Under the pieces are notes generated by a model. It was not told where the DNA came from. It saw only the letters and a program-made list of their open reading frames with translations, and did not search any database. A stretch of 64,000 nt of DNA, taken from contig CACCYT010000001.1 in the NCBI GenBank assembly GCA_902550325.1, forward strand, positions 62,001 through 126,000, given 5' to 3'. The DNA is from an uncultured Bacteroidota bacterium. GTDB lineage: Bacteria; Bacteroidota; Bacteroidia; Flavobacteriales; Flavobacteriaceae. The position numbers were made by a program, and so were the translations under genes. Within the stretch, counting starts at the first letter, position 1. Each line of letters starts with the position of its first letter. This document shows positions 52,301 through 61,806 of this stretch, piece by piece.

Positions 52301-52783
52301 TTGAAAAATCTACTCTTTTTATTAGCCTTTGTGTTTTCTTTTAATACTTATGCACAAGTTGAAACCAAAGAGTTTCAGGATGGGTATCTAAGAGGCTATA
52401 AGAAGGCTTATTTAAAAAAAAATAGAGTGGATTTTAATGGCACACTAAATTTCAAAGATGTTTATTCGTGGATCGAAATTAACAGTTTTCTCCATGGCAA
52501 TTCTTATAATAATGAGATGAAGCAAAAAAACTATGAGAGGGGTTATTATAGTGGTTATTACAAAGTTTGTGGGTGTTTTTGTGATTTAAGTTATGGTTTA
52601 GGAGTGCGAAGAGACCTTAGGGCTTATGAAAAGATTAATAAAAACATATCTAAATATCGAAAAAAAATAAGCAATTTAAAGGATAAGTTTGCAAAGACAA
52701 AACAAAACAGCTTATTGCTTGAAATTGATGAAAATCAAGAAACCATAAGATTAATTATGGCTTCGTGTAATGAGTTCTTATAG
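52301..52783 (+). CDS. Secreted protein of unknown function
   Basis: 160-aa protein with a signal peptide (MKNLLFLLAFVFSFNTYAQ). Two similar Gly/Tyr motifs, EFQDGYLRGYKKAY and NYERGYYSGYYKVCG, flank a mixed region, followed by two Cys in CGCFC and a coiled-coil-like charged tail (residues about 110-150). The start is TTG at 52301. I recognise no family. It lies 24 bases after lepA and 21 before the YHYH gene. Confidence 0.6.
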   Translation: MKNLLFLLAFVFSFNTYAQVETKEFQDGYLRGYKKAYLKKNRVDFNGTLNFKDVYSWIEINSFLHGNSYNNEMKQKNYERGYYSGYYKVCGCFCDLSYGLGVRRDLRAYEKINKNISKYRKKISNLKDKFAKTKQNSLLLEIDENQETIRLIMASCNEFL

Positions 52784-52804
52784 AAATTTTTAAAACAATT
52801 TGAA

Positions 52805-53602
52805 ATGAAAAAACTACTCTTATTATTTTTTATTTTACTCTTTTTTTCCTGCACTGCTGAAAACAATGATGGCTCAGACGTTGAAAATGATCCCACAAAT
52901 GACTTAACAATTCCATTAAGCCTATATCAAAAAATATATAAAACAACCAGTGATATTTATATTGAGGGTGGGTATGTTTACATAAACACTAATGGAGTGC
53001 CCGATCACAAAAGCCCTTATTTTTTAGGAACAGAATGGGAGACCCAACAATACGCAGCCTATGATGGTTCAAACCCTTTTGTAACAAATTTTAATTTAAA
53101 TCCCAATAGGATTTCCGCTTTGTCTTTAACTTTTAAAATACCCATTAGTCCTAGAAAAGGAAATGGAAATAACCCAACAAGGATGGGTGAAATTGGCGTT
53201 TCTTTAAATGGTGTCCCTTTCTATAATCAATACGCTGGTATGAATCAGCCGTTAACAAGAGAGGTTAACTCATTTGACCAATACAATGGGCACCCTGCTC
53301 CTATGGGGCCTGGCCAAGAAAATGGTACGAGCGGACGTTATCATTATCACATGGAGCCTTTCTGGCTCACTCAAAATCATGGCAAGAATGGTCTTATTGG
53401 CTTTCTTTTAGATGGCTTTCCAGTGTACGGCCCCCAAGAAAGTGGTAGAACAATTAATAGCTCTGACTTAGACGATTACCATGGTCATAGCCACGCAACA
53501 TCTGATTTTCCAGATGGGATATATCACTATCACACAACTGCAGATGATCCATATTTAAATGGAAGTGGATACTATGGAACGCCTGGGACTGTTAGCCAGT
53601 AG
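52805..53602 (+). CDS. YHYH-domain lipoprotein
   Basis: 265-aa lipoprotein: lipobox FFSC (Cys about residue 16) and a YHYH domain with two copies of the name motif, GRYHYHMEPFW (about 178) and GIYHYHTTADD (about 240), plus DGFPVYGP between them. The His-rich motifs suggest metal binding, perhaps copper; this is inferred. The 3' end overlaps the next gene, and an SCO-type copper chaperone follows, consistent with a metal-linked operon. Confidence 0.82.
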   Translation: MKKLLLLFFILLFFSCTAENNDGSDVENDPTNDLTIPLSLYQKIYKTTSDIYIEGGYVYINTNGVPDHKSPYFLGTEWETQQYAAYDGSNPFVTNFNLNPNRISALSLTFKIPISPRKGNGNNPTRMGEIGVSLNGVPFYNQYAGMNQPLTREVNSFDQYNGHPAPMGPGQENGTSGRYHYHMEPFWLTQNHGKNGLIGFLLDGFPVYGPQESGRTINSSDLDDYHGHSHATSDFPDGIYHYHTTADDPYLNGSGYYGTPGTVSQ

Positions 53603-54131
53603 TTTATTAATTATGATTGTGCTTAGCTCATGTAGCGGCAACCATTCATTTATTAAAAAAAACTCTGAAAATCTTGATTTAAGCAAAAGAATTGTTGAGT
53701 TCAATCAAAGTGCATACACGGGTTTTGTATATGACACATTTGATAATGGTGATACGATTTCTGTAGAGTTTTATAAGCTTGGGCTAAAACATGGAAATTG
53801 GAAGAAATTTTATATTGGTGGTTCTTTAAAAGAAGTAAGGGTTTTTAACAACGGGAAAAAAGAAGGGAAATATGAGGGTTTTTACAACGATGGCAGTAAA
53901 AATTTTTCTTTTAATTTTTACAATGATGAATACCACGGAACCAACAGGATATGGGCTAAAAACGGACAGTTGATTGAAGAATTAAATTATTTGAACGGCT
54001 ATGAAAATGGCAGTCAAAAAGTTTGGTATTTGAATGGAAAAATAAAGTCAAATTATGTTATAAAAAATAACCGAAGATTTGGATTACTAGGAACAAAAAA
54101 TTGTATTAATACAGGTGAAGAAGTTTTTTAA
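53574..54131 (+). CDS. MORN-repeat-variant lipoprotein (YwqK-like)
   Basis: 185 aa from the ATG at 53574, chosen because MERLGLLASSLLIMIVLSSC is a lipoprotein signal; an ATG at 53559 would add five residues. The body has four MORN-variant repeats (LKHGNWKKFYIGGSLKE, KKEGKYEGFYNDGSKN, EYHGTNRIWAKNGQLIE, YENGSQKVWYLNGKIKS). Databases often label such proteins as YwqK-family antitoxins, but no toxin is nearby and a surface or periplasmic structural role is as likely. Overlaps the genes on both sides. Confidence 0.75.
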   Translation: MERLGLLASSLLIMIVLSSCSGNHSFIKKNSENLDLSKRIVEFNQSAYTGFVYDTFDNGDTISVEFYKLGLKHGNWKKFYIGGSLKEVRVFNNGKKEGKYEGFYNDGSKNFSFNFYNDEYHGTNRIWAKNGQLIEELNYLNGYENGSQKVWYLNGKIKSNYVIKNNRRFGLLGTKNCINTGEEVF

Positions 54132-54738
54132 ATTATTTTTGATAGCTTATTTTTTTATTACTTGCTCTAAACAAAAAGAAGCTTTGCCTTTTTATAACTC
54201 TCCTGATTTTACACCAATATTTGAAAAACCAAAAAAAGACTCTCACACTATAAATAGTTTTGTTTTTACGAATCAAAAAAACGAAGATTTTGGAAGTAAA
54301 GATTTAATTGGGAAAATTCATGTAGCAAATTTCATTTTTACATCTTGCACGAATATTTGTCCTATAATGACTACCAATATGACAAAAGTTGAAGGTGAAT
54401 TTGCAAACGACAAAGATGTTGAACTTGTCTCTTTTACGGTCACACCATGGATTGATAACCCCGAGCTTTTAAAAAGGTATAAGAAAGATTTTACTTTAAA
54501 TTCTAATAACTGGACCTTCCTTACGGGTGATAAAAACAAAATATACAAACTTGCAAGAGAGTCTTATTTTGCAGAAGAAGAAATCGGCTTTACCAAAGAT
54601 AGTTCTGACTTTTTACATACAGAGCATTTTTTACTCATTGATAAAAAGATGCATATCCGTGGCATTTACAATGGAACGCTAAAACTTGAAATGTCCCAAA
54701 TTATTAAAGACATCCAAACTTTAAAAGAGCTTGGTTAA
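54115..54738 (+). CDS. SCO1/SenC-family copper chaperone-like lipoprotein
   Basis: 207-aa thioredoxin-fold protein. Lipobox ITCS places the lipid Cys near residue 17. The metal/redox site is FTSCTNICPIM, CxxxC near residues 81-85, and the His ligand is in LHTEHFLLID near 172. SCO proteins deliver copper to cytochrome oxidase or act as thiol reductases. The start is GTG, overlapping the MORN gene by 17 bases. Confidence 0.9.
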   Translation: MKKFFKLFLIAYFFITCSKQKEALPFYNSPDFTPIFEKPKKDSHTINSFVFTNQKNEDFGSKDLIGKIHVANFIFTSCTNICPIMTTNMTKVEGEFANDKDVELVSFTVTPWIDNPELLKRYKKDFTLNSNNWTFLTGDKNKIYKLARESYFAEEEIGFTKDSSDFLHTEHFLLIDKKMHIRGIYNGTLKLEMSQIIKDIQTLKELG

Positions 54739-54758
54739 TTTTTTAAATCTCTTTTACA

Positions 54759-57275
54759 CTATCTTGGAACAGAAATGTTTGCTCCAAAAAAAATAGCATT
54801 CAGAAAAAGTTTATTTGTTCCGTACCAAGTTCCCCTAAAGTTTGGGTTATCAGCAAAAAGTACAACTCTTCCAGAGCCTAATGCGGAAACAATCAAAGAT
54901 GCTGAGCCTTTTAAATTGTTTTCCATATTGTTTTCTGACACATAACCATCCACATGAGGGTCTTCGGAATACAAGGCAACAGATGAATAATGGCTTTTTG
55001 ATTTATTTAAAAAAACATTGTTATTCTTGTAGACAGGAATTGATTTATCCCTGTATCCAAATGCAAGGGGGTGTGTAAGATCTAGATCCACACTTAAAAT
55101 AGAGCCGCCAATTGTTTCTCTCCCGATGTGCTCTCTAGCATCAATATACCTTTTTCTATGAAAAGTTGTGTCTTTTTTAGCCTCAACCAAAGATTCGTCA
55201 ATAATGTCTTTTTTTATTGCCCAGCTAGAAGCGGTTCCGCTTGTTATCAAGGTGTTTCCTCTACTCACCCAATCCTTTATCTTTTTAACATTTGTGTCTG
55301 ATATTTGATTATACGAGCCTGAAACCATAATCAAGTTTGTATACTTATCCAACGAGACTCTGCTAAGTTGATTGAGCTTAATTTTTGTCAACGGAATATG
55401 CACACGAGTGTCCAACAAATGCCAAACCTCACCAGCTTCATACGCATTAACACCATCACCAATCAGCATTGCAACACTAACTTTTTTGTTTATTCTAAAA
55501 TAGTTGCTTCCTAAATCAATTCCTGAAGCACTATACCCTGTTTCTGAGCCAAAAACAGGAATGTTAAATTTTTCTTGAGCTGATTGAACAATTTGAAAAA
55601 GTTTTTCTGAACTAATTTTTTGTTTACTAACAGGTACCATCACGGCACCGTAGTTAAAACTCCTAATTGCGTTATTAGTGTTGACTTTGATAGAAAATGG
55701 CTTGTGAGCTGAATAGCTAACAATTCCATTTTTATGAAGATGATTAAGTGCTGCAGGAGTATTATAATCATCCCAATCCAAAATGTACGCATAATTTGAT
55801 CTAGAAACTTTTGAATTATTGACTGGCTCTTCTTTAACTCTGACCAATTTATTAACATCAAATGATCTCAACTCTTTGTGTTTCATGTTATAAAAGTTTG
55901 ACACAGACCATGCAGAAGCATCATAAAAGACACTATCTAAATATTTGTCATGTGTTTCAAAAAAGTTCTTAACCATTCTTGACTGCTCTTGGACTACAGG
56001 AACCACGTACTTGTCTTTGTTCTTGTAAACTTTAATATTGTGAATTAATAGCTTGTCAATAAAAGCTTTTGTTCTGTTTTTGTCATATATATCACCAAAC
56101 TCATAGGCTTTTATTTTCTCACTTTTAAACTCCTCAAGCGCAGACTCAAAAAATCTTTTTTGGTAATCCCTTAAGGCTCCTTTGTTATCAACGGCCGCCT
56201 CAACTGTTGCCATTCCAGTTAGAAACTGGTTTCTAATTGTAAAACCAAAGGTCATTTCACCATAATTAGTTTCTTGTACATGGCCTCTTGAGCTTGCTTG
56301 TTCAAAAAGCAAAGCCAATCCGCCCTGCAAATCAGAATAAGTGGATCCATATCCTGGATACGTTTCATCAAACAATTCTTTGGTAAAATAGAATGTGCCT
56401 ATGCTGTCTAAATATTTTACATAATACTCTGCAAAAACTGGATATAATTCCAAGTTGTCCTTTGGAATTAATGGTTCTAATGATGCGCCAGTTTTTGGTG
56501 GGTCAAAGAAATAATTACTGTTTGTGCCCATTTCATGAAAATCTGCAACAACATTTGGATACCATTCATGAAGCCAATTAAGCTTTCCTCTGCTCTCGGG
56601 ATGTATTGCTAAAAGCCAATCTCTGTTTAAGTCGAACCAATAGTGATTGGTTCTCCCTCTAGGCCATGATTCATTGTGTTCTGCATCATTAGAATCTGCA
56701 ACTAAATTTATTGATTTATATTGATTAGCCCATTGAGTGTGTCTGTCTCTACCATCAGGATTAAGTGCTGGGTCAACAAACACAACAGAGTTTTTTCTGA
56801 ACCGATCAATTTTTTTATTTTTTGAGGCAACTAAAGTATATGCCGTTAGTAACGCAGCTTCAGATGTAGAGGGTTCATTTCCATGAATACTATACCCCAT
56901 GTTTATTATTACTGGTAGTTTTTCATTAACAGAGCTTACGGCCCCTGGCTCGGTATATGTTAGATGCTCTTTTTTAATTTCTTCTAGGTTTTTTAAATTT
57001 TCAGATGATGAAATGCTAAGAAGAACTAAGCTTCTGCCTTCATGAGTTTTTCCATAGTTAATCAAATCAGCCTTTTCAGATAAAGATGACAGGTATTTAA
57101 AGTAAGCCAAAATTAAATCGTGTCTTGTGTGCTGATACCCTATTTCATATCCCAAAAACTCTTCAGGGGTTTGAATGTTTTCACTGTAAGGGCCAAATTT
57201 TTCTAAAAAATAATCTTGAGAGAATGAGTAATTGAAAGATATGGCTAAAATAAAGTAGTAAATAAGTTTTTTCAT
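54759..57275 (-). CDS. Secreted M14-family zinc carboxypeptidase
   Basis: 838-aa peptidase with signal peptide (about residues 1-19). The M14 zinc ligands are His and Glu in IHGNEPSTSEAAL (about 133-136) and the third His in ADFHEMGTNSNYFF (about 245); the catalytic Glu is probably in LFEQASSRG (about 342). The 480 residues after the catalytic domain include a glutamine-amidotransferase-like half (RVHIPLTKIKLNQL, SGRVVLFADNPNFRGTW), typical for large Bacteroidota M14 proteins. It would trim peptides in the periplasm. It lies 32 bases after the S8 peptidase gene. Confidence 0.9.
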   Translation of the reverse strand: MKKLIYYFILAISFNYSFSQDYFLEKFGPYSENIQTPEEFLGYEIGYQHTRHDLILAYFKYLSSLSEKADLINYGKTHEGRSLVLLSISSSENLKNLEEIKKEHLTYTEPGAVSSVNEKLPVIINMGYSIHGNEPSTSEAALLTAYTLVASKNKKIDRFRKNSVVFVDPALNPDGRDRHTQWANQYKSINLVADSNDAEHNESWPRGRTNHYWFDLNRDWLLAIHPESRGKLNWLHEWYPNVVADFHEMGTNSNYFFDPPKTGASLEPLIPKDNLELYPVFAEYYVKYLDSIGTFYFTKELFDETYPGYGSTYSDLQGGLALLFEQASSRGHVQETNYGEMTFGFTIRNQFLTGMATVEAAVDNKGALRDYQKRFFESALEEFKSEKIKAYEFGDIYDKNRTKAFIDKLLIHNIKVYKNKDKYVVPVVQEQSRMVKNFFETHDKYLDSVFYDASAWSVSNFYNMKHKELRSFDVNKLVRVKEEPVNNSKVSRSNYAYILDWDDYNTPAALNHLHKNGIVSYSAHKPFSIKVNTNNAIRSFNYGAVMVPVSKQKISSEKLFQIVQSAQEKFNIPVFGSETGYSASGIDLGSNYFRINKKVSVAMLIGDGVNAYEAGEVWHLLDTRVHIPLTKIKLNQLSRVSLDKYTNLIMVSGSYNQISDTNVKKIKDWVSRGNTLITSGTASSWAIKKDIIDESLVEAKKDTTFHRKRYIDAREHIGRETIGGSILSVDLDLTHPLAFGYRDKSIPVYKNNNVFLNKSKSHYSSVALYSEDPHVDGYVSENNMENNLKGSASLIVSALGSGRVVLFADNPNFRGTWYGTNKLFLNAIFFGANISVPR

Positions 57276-57307
57276 TTAAATAAGTGTAATAATTAGGCGT
57301 TTAAAAA

Positions 57308-58675
57308 TTATTTATATTTTTTGTTTGCAGCATAAATTAATGCATTGTATAAGTTAACCATTTTGCCTGATTTTGAAAGCTTGGCAAATTCAATTTCTTC
57401 ATCATAATCAAGCATCACTTCAGAGTTTACTTTAACACCTGAATCAATGATAATCCTTTTTAATTGGTGTGCTCTTAATTTTGGGAAATAAGACTTTAGT
57501 ACCGCAGCAACACCCGCAACACAGGGTGAGGCCATTGATGTTCCACTATACCTTGCGTACTTGTTCTCAGGAACTGCAGATTGAATTAAAACTCCTGGCG
57601 CAAAAACATCAACATTTATTTTACCGTAATTTGAGAAGCTAGCTTTCAAGTCCTTGCCAATAAAAGGGCTCAGTGCTCCTACTGTAATAAAGTTATCGGC
57701 TACCTCTTCTCCATTTTTATATGAGTCATTAGGGTATGCGGGTACAACGTCAAGATTATTATTGTCATTACCAGCTGCATTTACAATGAGAACATTTTTT
57801 GAGGCGGCATATTTAATTGCTTCTCTTACTTTGTCGCTGTGTGGTGAGAAGCCTTTACCAAAACTTGTATTTATAATATCTGCACCGTTATCTGCAGCGT
57901 ATATTATACCAAGTGCAATGTCTTTGTCGTACTCATCTCCGTAAGGAACAACCCTAAGGGTCATTATTTCAACATTATTCGCTACACCCTTCATGCCAAG
58001 GTTGTTGTTTCTTGCAGCTGCAATAATGCCCGCAACGTGAGTTCCGTGAGATTCGTCCTCTCTGGAATGCTCCACTTTGTTATCTCCATAATATGTCTCT
58101 TCAAAATTATCTGGGTCATCCCCTGTGGTTCTTCCTTTAAAGTCATAATTTAAATAGTACTTAAGGGTCTCCTCTCCTCTGGCTTCAGCAAGTCGTTTGT
58201 CATAATCTTTCTGGGCTTCCTCTTTTTCTGGAAAATCCACTCCTTTGGCAAGAAGTCTTGTTAATTCTAACTGTTCGTAATAGGCTTCTCCTAAAAAGTT
58301 CCAACCATAAACATCATCTATAAATCCGTTTTTATCATCATCCATGTTGTTTCCTGGAATCTCTTTTTTGTTGATCCATATATTACCTTTTAAATCCTCA
58401 TGTTTTATATCGATTCCTGTGTCAAGAACTGCGACAACAACTGTTTTGCCCTCAGAATCCTTAATTAATTCCCTGTATGCTTTGTCAACACTCATGCCTG
58501 GAACACTGTCGTTAATTGGATCCAAGTGTTGCCAGTTATTTCTATTAAGGTCTGTTGAGAGTGTTATTTTTGGCACTACGCTTGGTGGATTGTCAAGAAG
58601 TTCGCCTGTTACTTTTAGTGTTTTACAAGATGTTAAAAACATTAAAAATATGCATGTGTATATTATGTTTTTCAT
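57308..58675 (-). CDS. S8 subtilisin-like serine peptidase, lipoprotein
   Basis: 455-aa subtilase. Lipobox LTSC gives a lipid Cys near residue 17. The catalytic triad is Asp in AVLDTGIDIKHE (about 85), His in ESHGTHVAGI (about 213) and Ser in SGTSMASPCVAG (about 380); the oxyanion Asn is in VNAAGNDNNN (about 299). A Glu/Lys-rich insertion of about 60 residues (150-205) lies between Asp and His. It is followed by the M14 gene, giving a peptide-scavenging pair. Confidence 0.92.
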   Translation of the reverse strand: MKNIIYTCIFLMFLTSCKTLKVTGELLDNPPSVVPKITLSTDLNRNNWQHLDPINDSVPGMSVDKAYRELIKDSEGKTVVVAVLDTGIDIKHEDLKGNIWINKKEIPGNNMDDDKNGFIDDVYGWNFLGEAYYEQLELTRLLAKGVDFPEKEEAQKDYDKRLAEARGEETLKYYLNYDFKGRTTGDDPDNFEETYYGDNKVEHSREDESHGTHVAGIIAAARNNNLGMKGVANNVEIMTLRVVPYGDEYDKDIALGIIYAADNGADIINTSFGKGFSPHSDKVREAIKYAASKNVLIVNAAGNDNNNLDVVPAYPNDSYKNGEEVADNFITVGALSPFIGKDLKASFSNYGKINVDVFAPGVLIQSAVPENKYARYSGTSMASPCVAGVAAVLKSYFPKLRAHQLKRIIIDSGVKVNSEVMLDYDEEIEFAKLSKSGKMVNLYNALIYAANKKYK

Positions 58676-58781
58676 GTTTAGTTAGTTAATTTTTTGAAAC
58701 CCTGAATTTAGTTAATTGTCTATAATTTTAAAACTATTATTCTTTATTATTTAAAGGTTTGGCTATATTTATTTTTAACTG

Positions 58782-60950
58782 ATGAAAAAACTTCAAAGAA
58801 CCCTCTCTTTGCCTGGTGCAATTGCTGTTAGCGTTGGTGGCATGTTAAGCGGTATTTTTGTTCTTCCGGGACTTGCCGTTGGAATCACTGGCTCATCTGT
58901 TTGGCTTGCTTTTCTGGTTGCTGCTCTTTGTATTCTGCCTGCTGTTCTTTCTAAGTCAGAGCTTGCTACAGCTATGCCTAAATCCGGTGGAACATATGTT
59001 TACATTGAAAGAGCCTTTGGGCCTTTATTTGGAACAATTGCGGGAATTGGTCTTTGGCTTTCTCTCCTCCTGAAAAGTGCTTTTTCGTTAGTTGGGCTTA
59101 GCTTCTATTTGTATGTGTTAATTGAAGTTGATGCCTCATATACCAAATACATTGCATTATTGGCTTTACTTTTTATCCTTCTTTTGAACGTGTTTGGAGT
59201 TAAAAAAGTTGAAAAGACTCAGCTTGTAATAGTAACCATCAGTATACTATCTCTTGTGACAATTGTTTTTTTTGGTTTTAACTCGTTTGATTCAAGATTG
59301 ATGGATCCGGTTTTTACTGATGGTAGTTCAGGGTTTATTGCTGGGGTTGCTTTTTTATATATATCATATGCTGGAGTAACAAAAATAGCAGCAGTAGCCG
59401 GGGAAATTAAAAACCCTGAAAAAAACCTACCTAGAACTATGATTATTTCTTTGTTGTTAATCACAACAGTTTATGTTTTGGTTGCTTTAGTTTTAGTTGG
59501 AAATGTTGACCAATCCGTTTTGTCAACAGACATTAAGCCAATACACACTTTATTTCAAACAATCGGAGGTGATTATTTTGGGTATTTTGCAGCTGTTGTT
59601 GGTGTAATAACCTTAATGTCAATGGCTAACTCTGGTGTTTTAGCTTCATCTCGTTTTCCATTTGCTATGGCAAAAGACAAAATGATGCCGGGGTTTCTAG
59701 GATCAGTAAATTCTAAGTTTATGACGCCAGTTGCGGCAATTTTGACCACTTCTTTACTAATTGGTGTTGCTATTGTTTATTTGGATGTTATAAAAATTGC
59801 AAAACTTGCAAGTGCCTTTAAGGTGCTGATGTTTATATTTAATGAGTTGTCTGTAATTGTTTTGAGGGAGACAAATGCCCAGTGGTATAGACCCTCTTTT
59901 AGATCTCCTTTATACCCATATGTTCAGTTGTTTGGAATTATTAGCGGTATTGTTCTTCTTGCTTTTTTAGGCGTTATGCCTTTGATTTCAGTGATGGGGG
60001 TTTTCATTCTTGGATTTTTAATTTTTTTAATCTACGGAAGAAATAGTGATAGGAGTGGTGTGATTTCTAATTATGGGATTTTATCCTTTCTTTTCAAGGG
60101 TTCCTCATCTTCAAAAGCAATTATTAAAAATGAAGGTTACGGTGAGGTAACTGACGTTGATGCTGAGATTGTGGTGCCTTTGCTGGGTGATGAAAAATCA
60201 ACTGAAATGTTGGTTGAAATTGCCTCGTCAATTAACGATAAATCAAAACTGAATACAGTAAACCTTGTAGAGATTCCAAACCAAACGTTTTTGGAGGCAA
60301 TTAAGATTGATTCTCCTATATCTGAATCAAAAAAAAGACGAGTATTGGCTTTAAAAAAGACAAAGAAAATTGATGTATCCTATGAAAGTTTAACAACTCA
60401 TGATGTTGCAAACTCGATTAATAATATCACAGGGCAGAGTGCTTGCAAGTGGTTGGTTATGGGCTGGGATGGCAGAGAAAGCTCTGGGATTTTTGTTGGA
60501 AACCCCATCGGCTGGCTTCTGAGAAACGTGAATTCAAGTCTAGCGCTTTTCAAAGACAATGGGGTTAGGGGGTTTTCAAAGGTGTTAATCGCAATTAGAC
60601 CAGGGAGAAGAAACAAACGCTTTATTGATGTTGCTGACAAAATTTGCTCTCATTTTGGCGCATCACTAACCTTATTAAATATTGTGGGCGAGTCTGACAA
60701 CAATCAGAAAGTAAAAAGAACCGAGAAAAGTTCCTCTGAGTTGATCTCAGAAACTAAGTCAAAAGCTGTTGTTAAAATCATAAGAAGCAATAATCCAGTA
60801 GAAGCGATTTCAGAAGAGTCTGCAAGTTATGATTTATTGATTTTAGGAACGCCGGAAAAAGACAATTGGATTCGTGTGCTGTTTGGTGCTGGAGAAGACA
60901 GGTTTGTAAAAAAAGCTGCTTGCTCTGTTTTGCGACTTACCATTAAATAA
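58782..60950 (+). CDS. APC-family amino-acid permease with C-terminal USP domain
   Basis: 722 aa. Residues 1-430 form a 12-helix amino-acid/polyamine/organocation transporter (GAIAVSVGGMLSGIFVLPG near residue 11 is the unwound helix-1 motif). Residues about 460-722 form a cytoplasmic domain of two universal-stress-protein-like units, ending with DLLILGTPEKDNWIRVLFG. The fusion suggests nucleotide or stress control of transport. The substrate is unknown. It is followed one base later by the MBL-fold gene. Confidence 0.88.
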   Translation: MKKLQRTLSLPGAIAVSVGGMLSGIFVLPGLAVGITGSSVWLAFLVAALCILPAVLSKSELATAMPKSGGTYVYIERAFGPLFGTIAGIGLWLSLLLKSAFSLVGLSFYLYVLIEVDASYTKYIALLALLFILLLNVFGVKKVEKTQLVIVTISILSLVTIVFFGFNSFDSRLMDPVFTDGSSGFIAGVAFLYISYAGVTKIAAVAGEIKNPEKNLPRTMIISLLLITTVYVLVALVLVGNVDQSVLSTDIKPIHTLFQTIGGDYFGYFAAVVGVITLMSMANSGVLASSRFPFAMAKDKMMPGFLGSVNSKFMTPVAAILTTSLLIGVAIVYLDVIKIAKLASAFKVLMFIFNELSVIVLRETNAQWYRPSFRSPLYPYVQLFGIISGIVLLAFLGVMPLISVMGVFILGFLIFLIYGRNSDRSGVISNYGILSFLFKGSSSSKAIIKNEGYGEVTDVDAEIVVPLLGDEKSTEMLVEIASSINDKSKLNTVNLVEIPNQTFLEAIKIDSPISESKKRRVLALKKTKKIDVSYESLTTHDVANSINNITGQSACKWLVMGWDGRESSGIFVGNPIGWLLRNVNSSLALFKDNGVRGFSKVLIAIRPGRRNKRFIDVADKICSHFGASLTLLNIVGESDNNQKVKRTEKSSSELISETKSKAVVKIIRSNNPVEAISEESASYDLLILGTPEKDNWIRVLFGAGEDRFVKKAACSVLRLTIK

Positions 60951-60951
60951 T

Positions 60952-61806
60952 ATGAAACTGTATTCAATCGAGGCTGGGAAATTTAAACTAGATGGGGGCG
61001 CTATGTTTGGTGTTGTTCCAAAAAGTATTTGGCAAAGAACAAACCCAGCTGATTCTAATAACATGATTGAAATGTCGGCAAGATGCCTATTAATAGAGGA
61101 CGGGGAAAGGCTTGTTTTGATTGATACGGGTATGGGCAACAAACAAAGCGAGAAGTTTTTTGGTTATTATTATCGCTGGGGCGAAGAAACACTGGGTTCA
61201 TCGTTAAATAAGGCTGGATTTCATCCTGATGATGTGACAGATGTTTTTCTAACACATTTGCATTTTGACCATTGTGGAGGTGCTGTATCAAAAAAAGGGA
61301 AGGGCTCTCTTATAACCGCTTTTAAAAACGCTACTTATTGGAGCAACAAAGAACACTGGGGCTGGGCAACTAGTCCAAATAAAAGAGAAGTTGCTTCGTT
61401 TTTAAAAGAAAACATTCTTCCAATTGAAAAGTCTGGACAGCTTCAGTATGTTGAAAAAAACCCGTCTGATTATTTAACAAAAACCGATTTAGGGTTTGAT
61501 GTTCTTTTTGTTGACGGACATACAGAAAAACAAATGGTTCCAGTAATTAATTGTGGTGACAAGAAAATAGCCTACGCCGCCGACCTTGTTCCTACTCATG
61601 GACACATACCGCTCCCTTACATTATGGGTTATGATGTCAGGCCGTTGTTGTCTTTAGATGAGAAAGAAAAATTTCTAAACCATTGTTATGAAAACAATAT
61701 TTTCTTGCTTTTTGAGCACGACCCTAATGTTGAAGTGGCATCACTTTTGAAAACTGAAAAGGGCGTGCGGATTGATAAAAAACTAAACCTATCTGAGTTA
61801 ATTTGA
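60952..61806 (+). CDS. MBL-fold metallohydrolase
   Basis: 284-aa cytoplasmic hydrolase of the metallo-beta-lactamase fold. The dinuclear metal motif is THLHFDHCGG (about residues 99-108), further ligands are in VDGHTEKQM (about 191) and the Asp of AADLVPTHGH (about 209), and the last His in LFEHDPN (about 256). It resembles quorum-quenching-lactonase-like proteins, but the substrate is not assignable. Its stop TGA overlaps the TTG start of the M1 peptidase. Confidence 0.9.
   Translation: MKLYSIEAGKFKLDGGAMFGVVPKSIWQRTNPADSNNMIEMSARCLLIEDGERLVLIDTGMGNKQSEKFFGYYYRWGEETLGSSLNKAGFHPDDVTDVFLTHLHFDHCGGAVSKKGKGSLITAFKNATYWSNKEHWGWATSPNKREVASFLKENILPIEKSGQLQYVEKNPSDYLTKTDLGFDVLFVDGHTEKQMVPVINCGDKKIAYAADLVPTHGHIPLPYIMGYDVRPLLSLDEKEKFLNHCYENNIFLLFEHDPNVEVASLLKTEKGVRIDKKLNLSELI

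Noticed and set aside
53574..54131. Toxin-antitoxin system antitoxin
   Set aside because: The YwqK label comes from MORN-like repeats; no toxin gene is adjacent and the protein is an exported lipoprotein.
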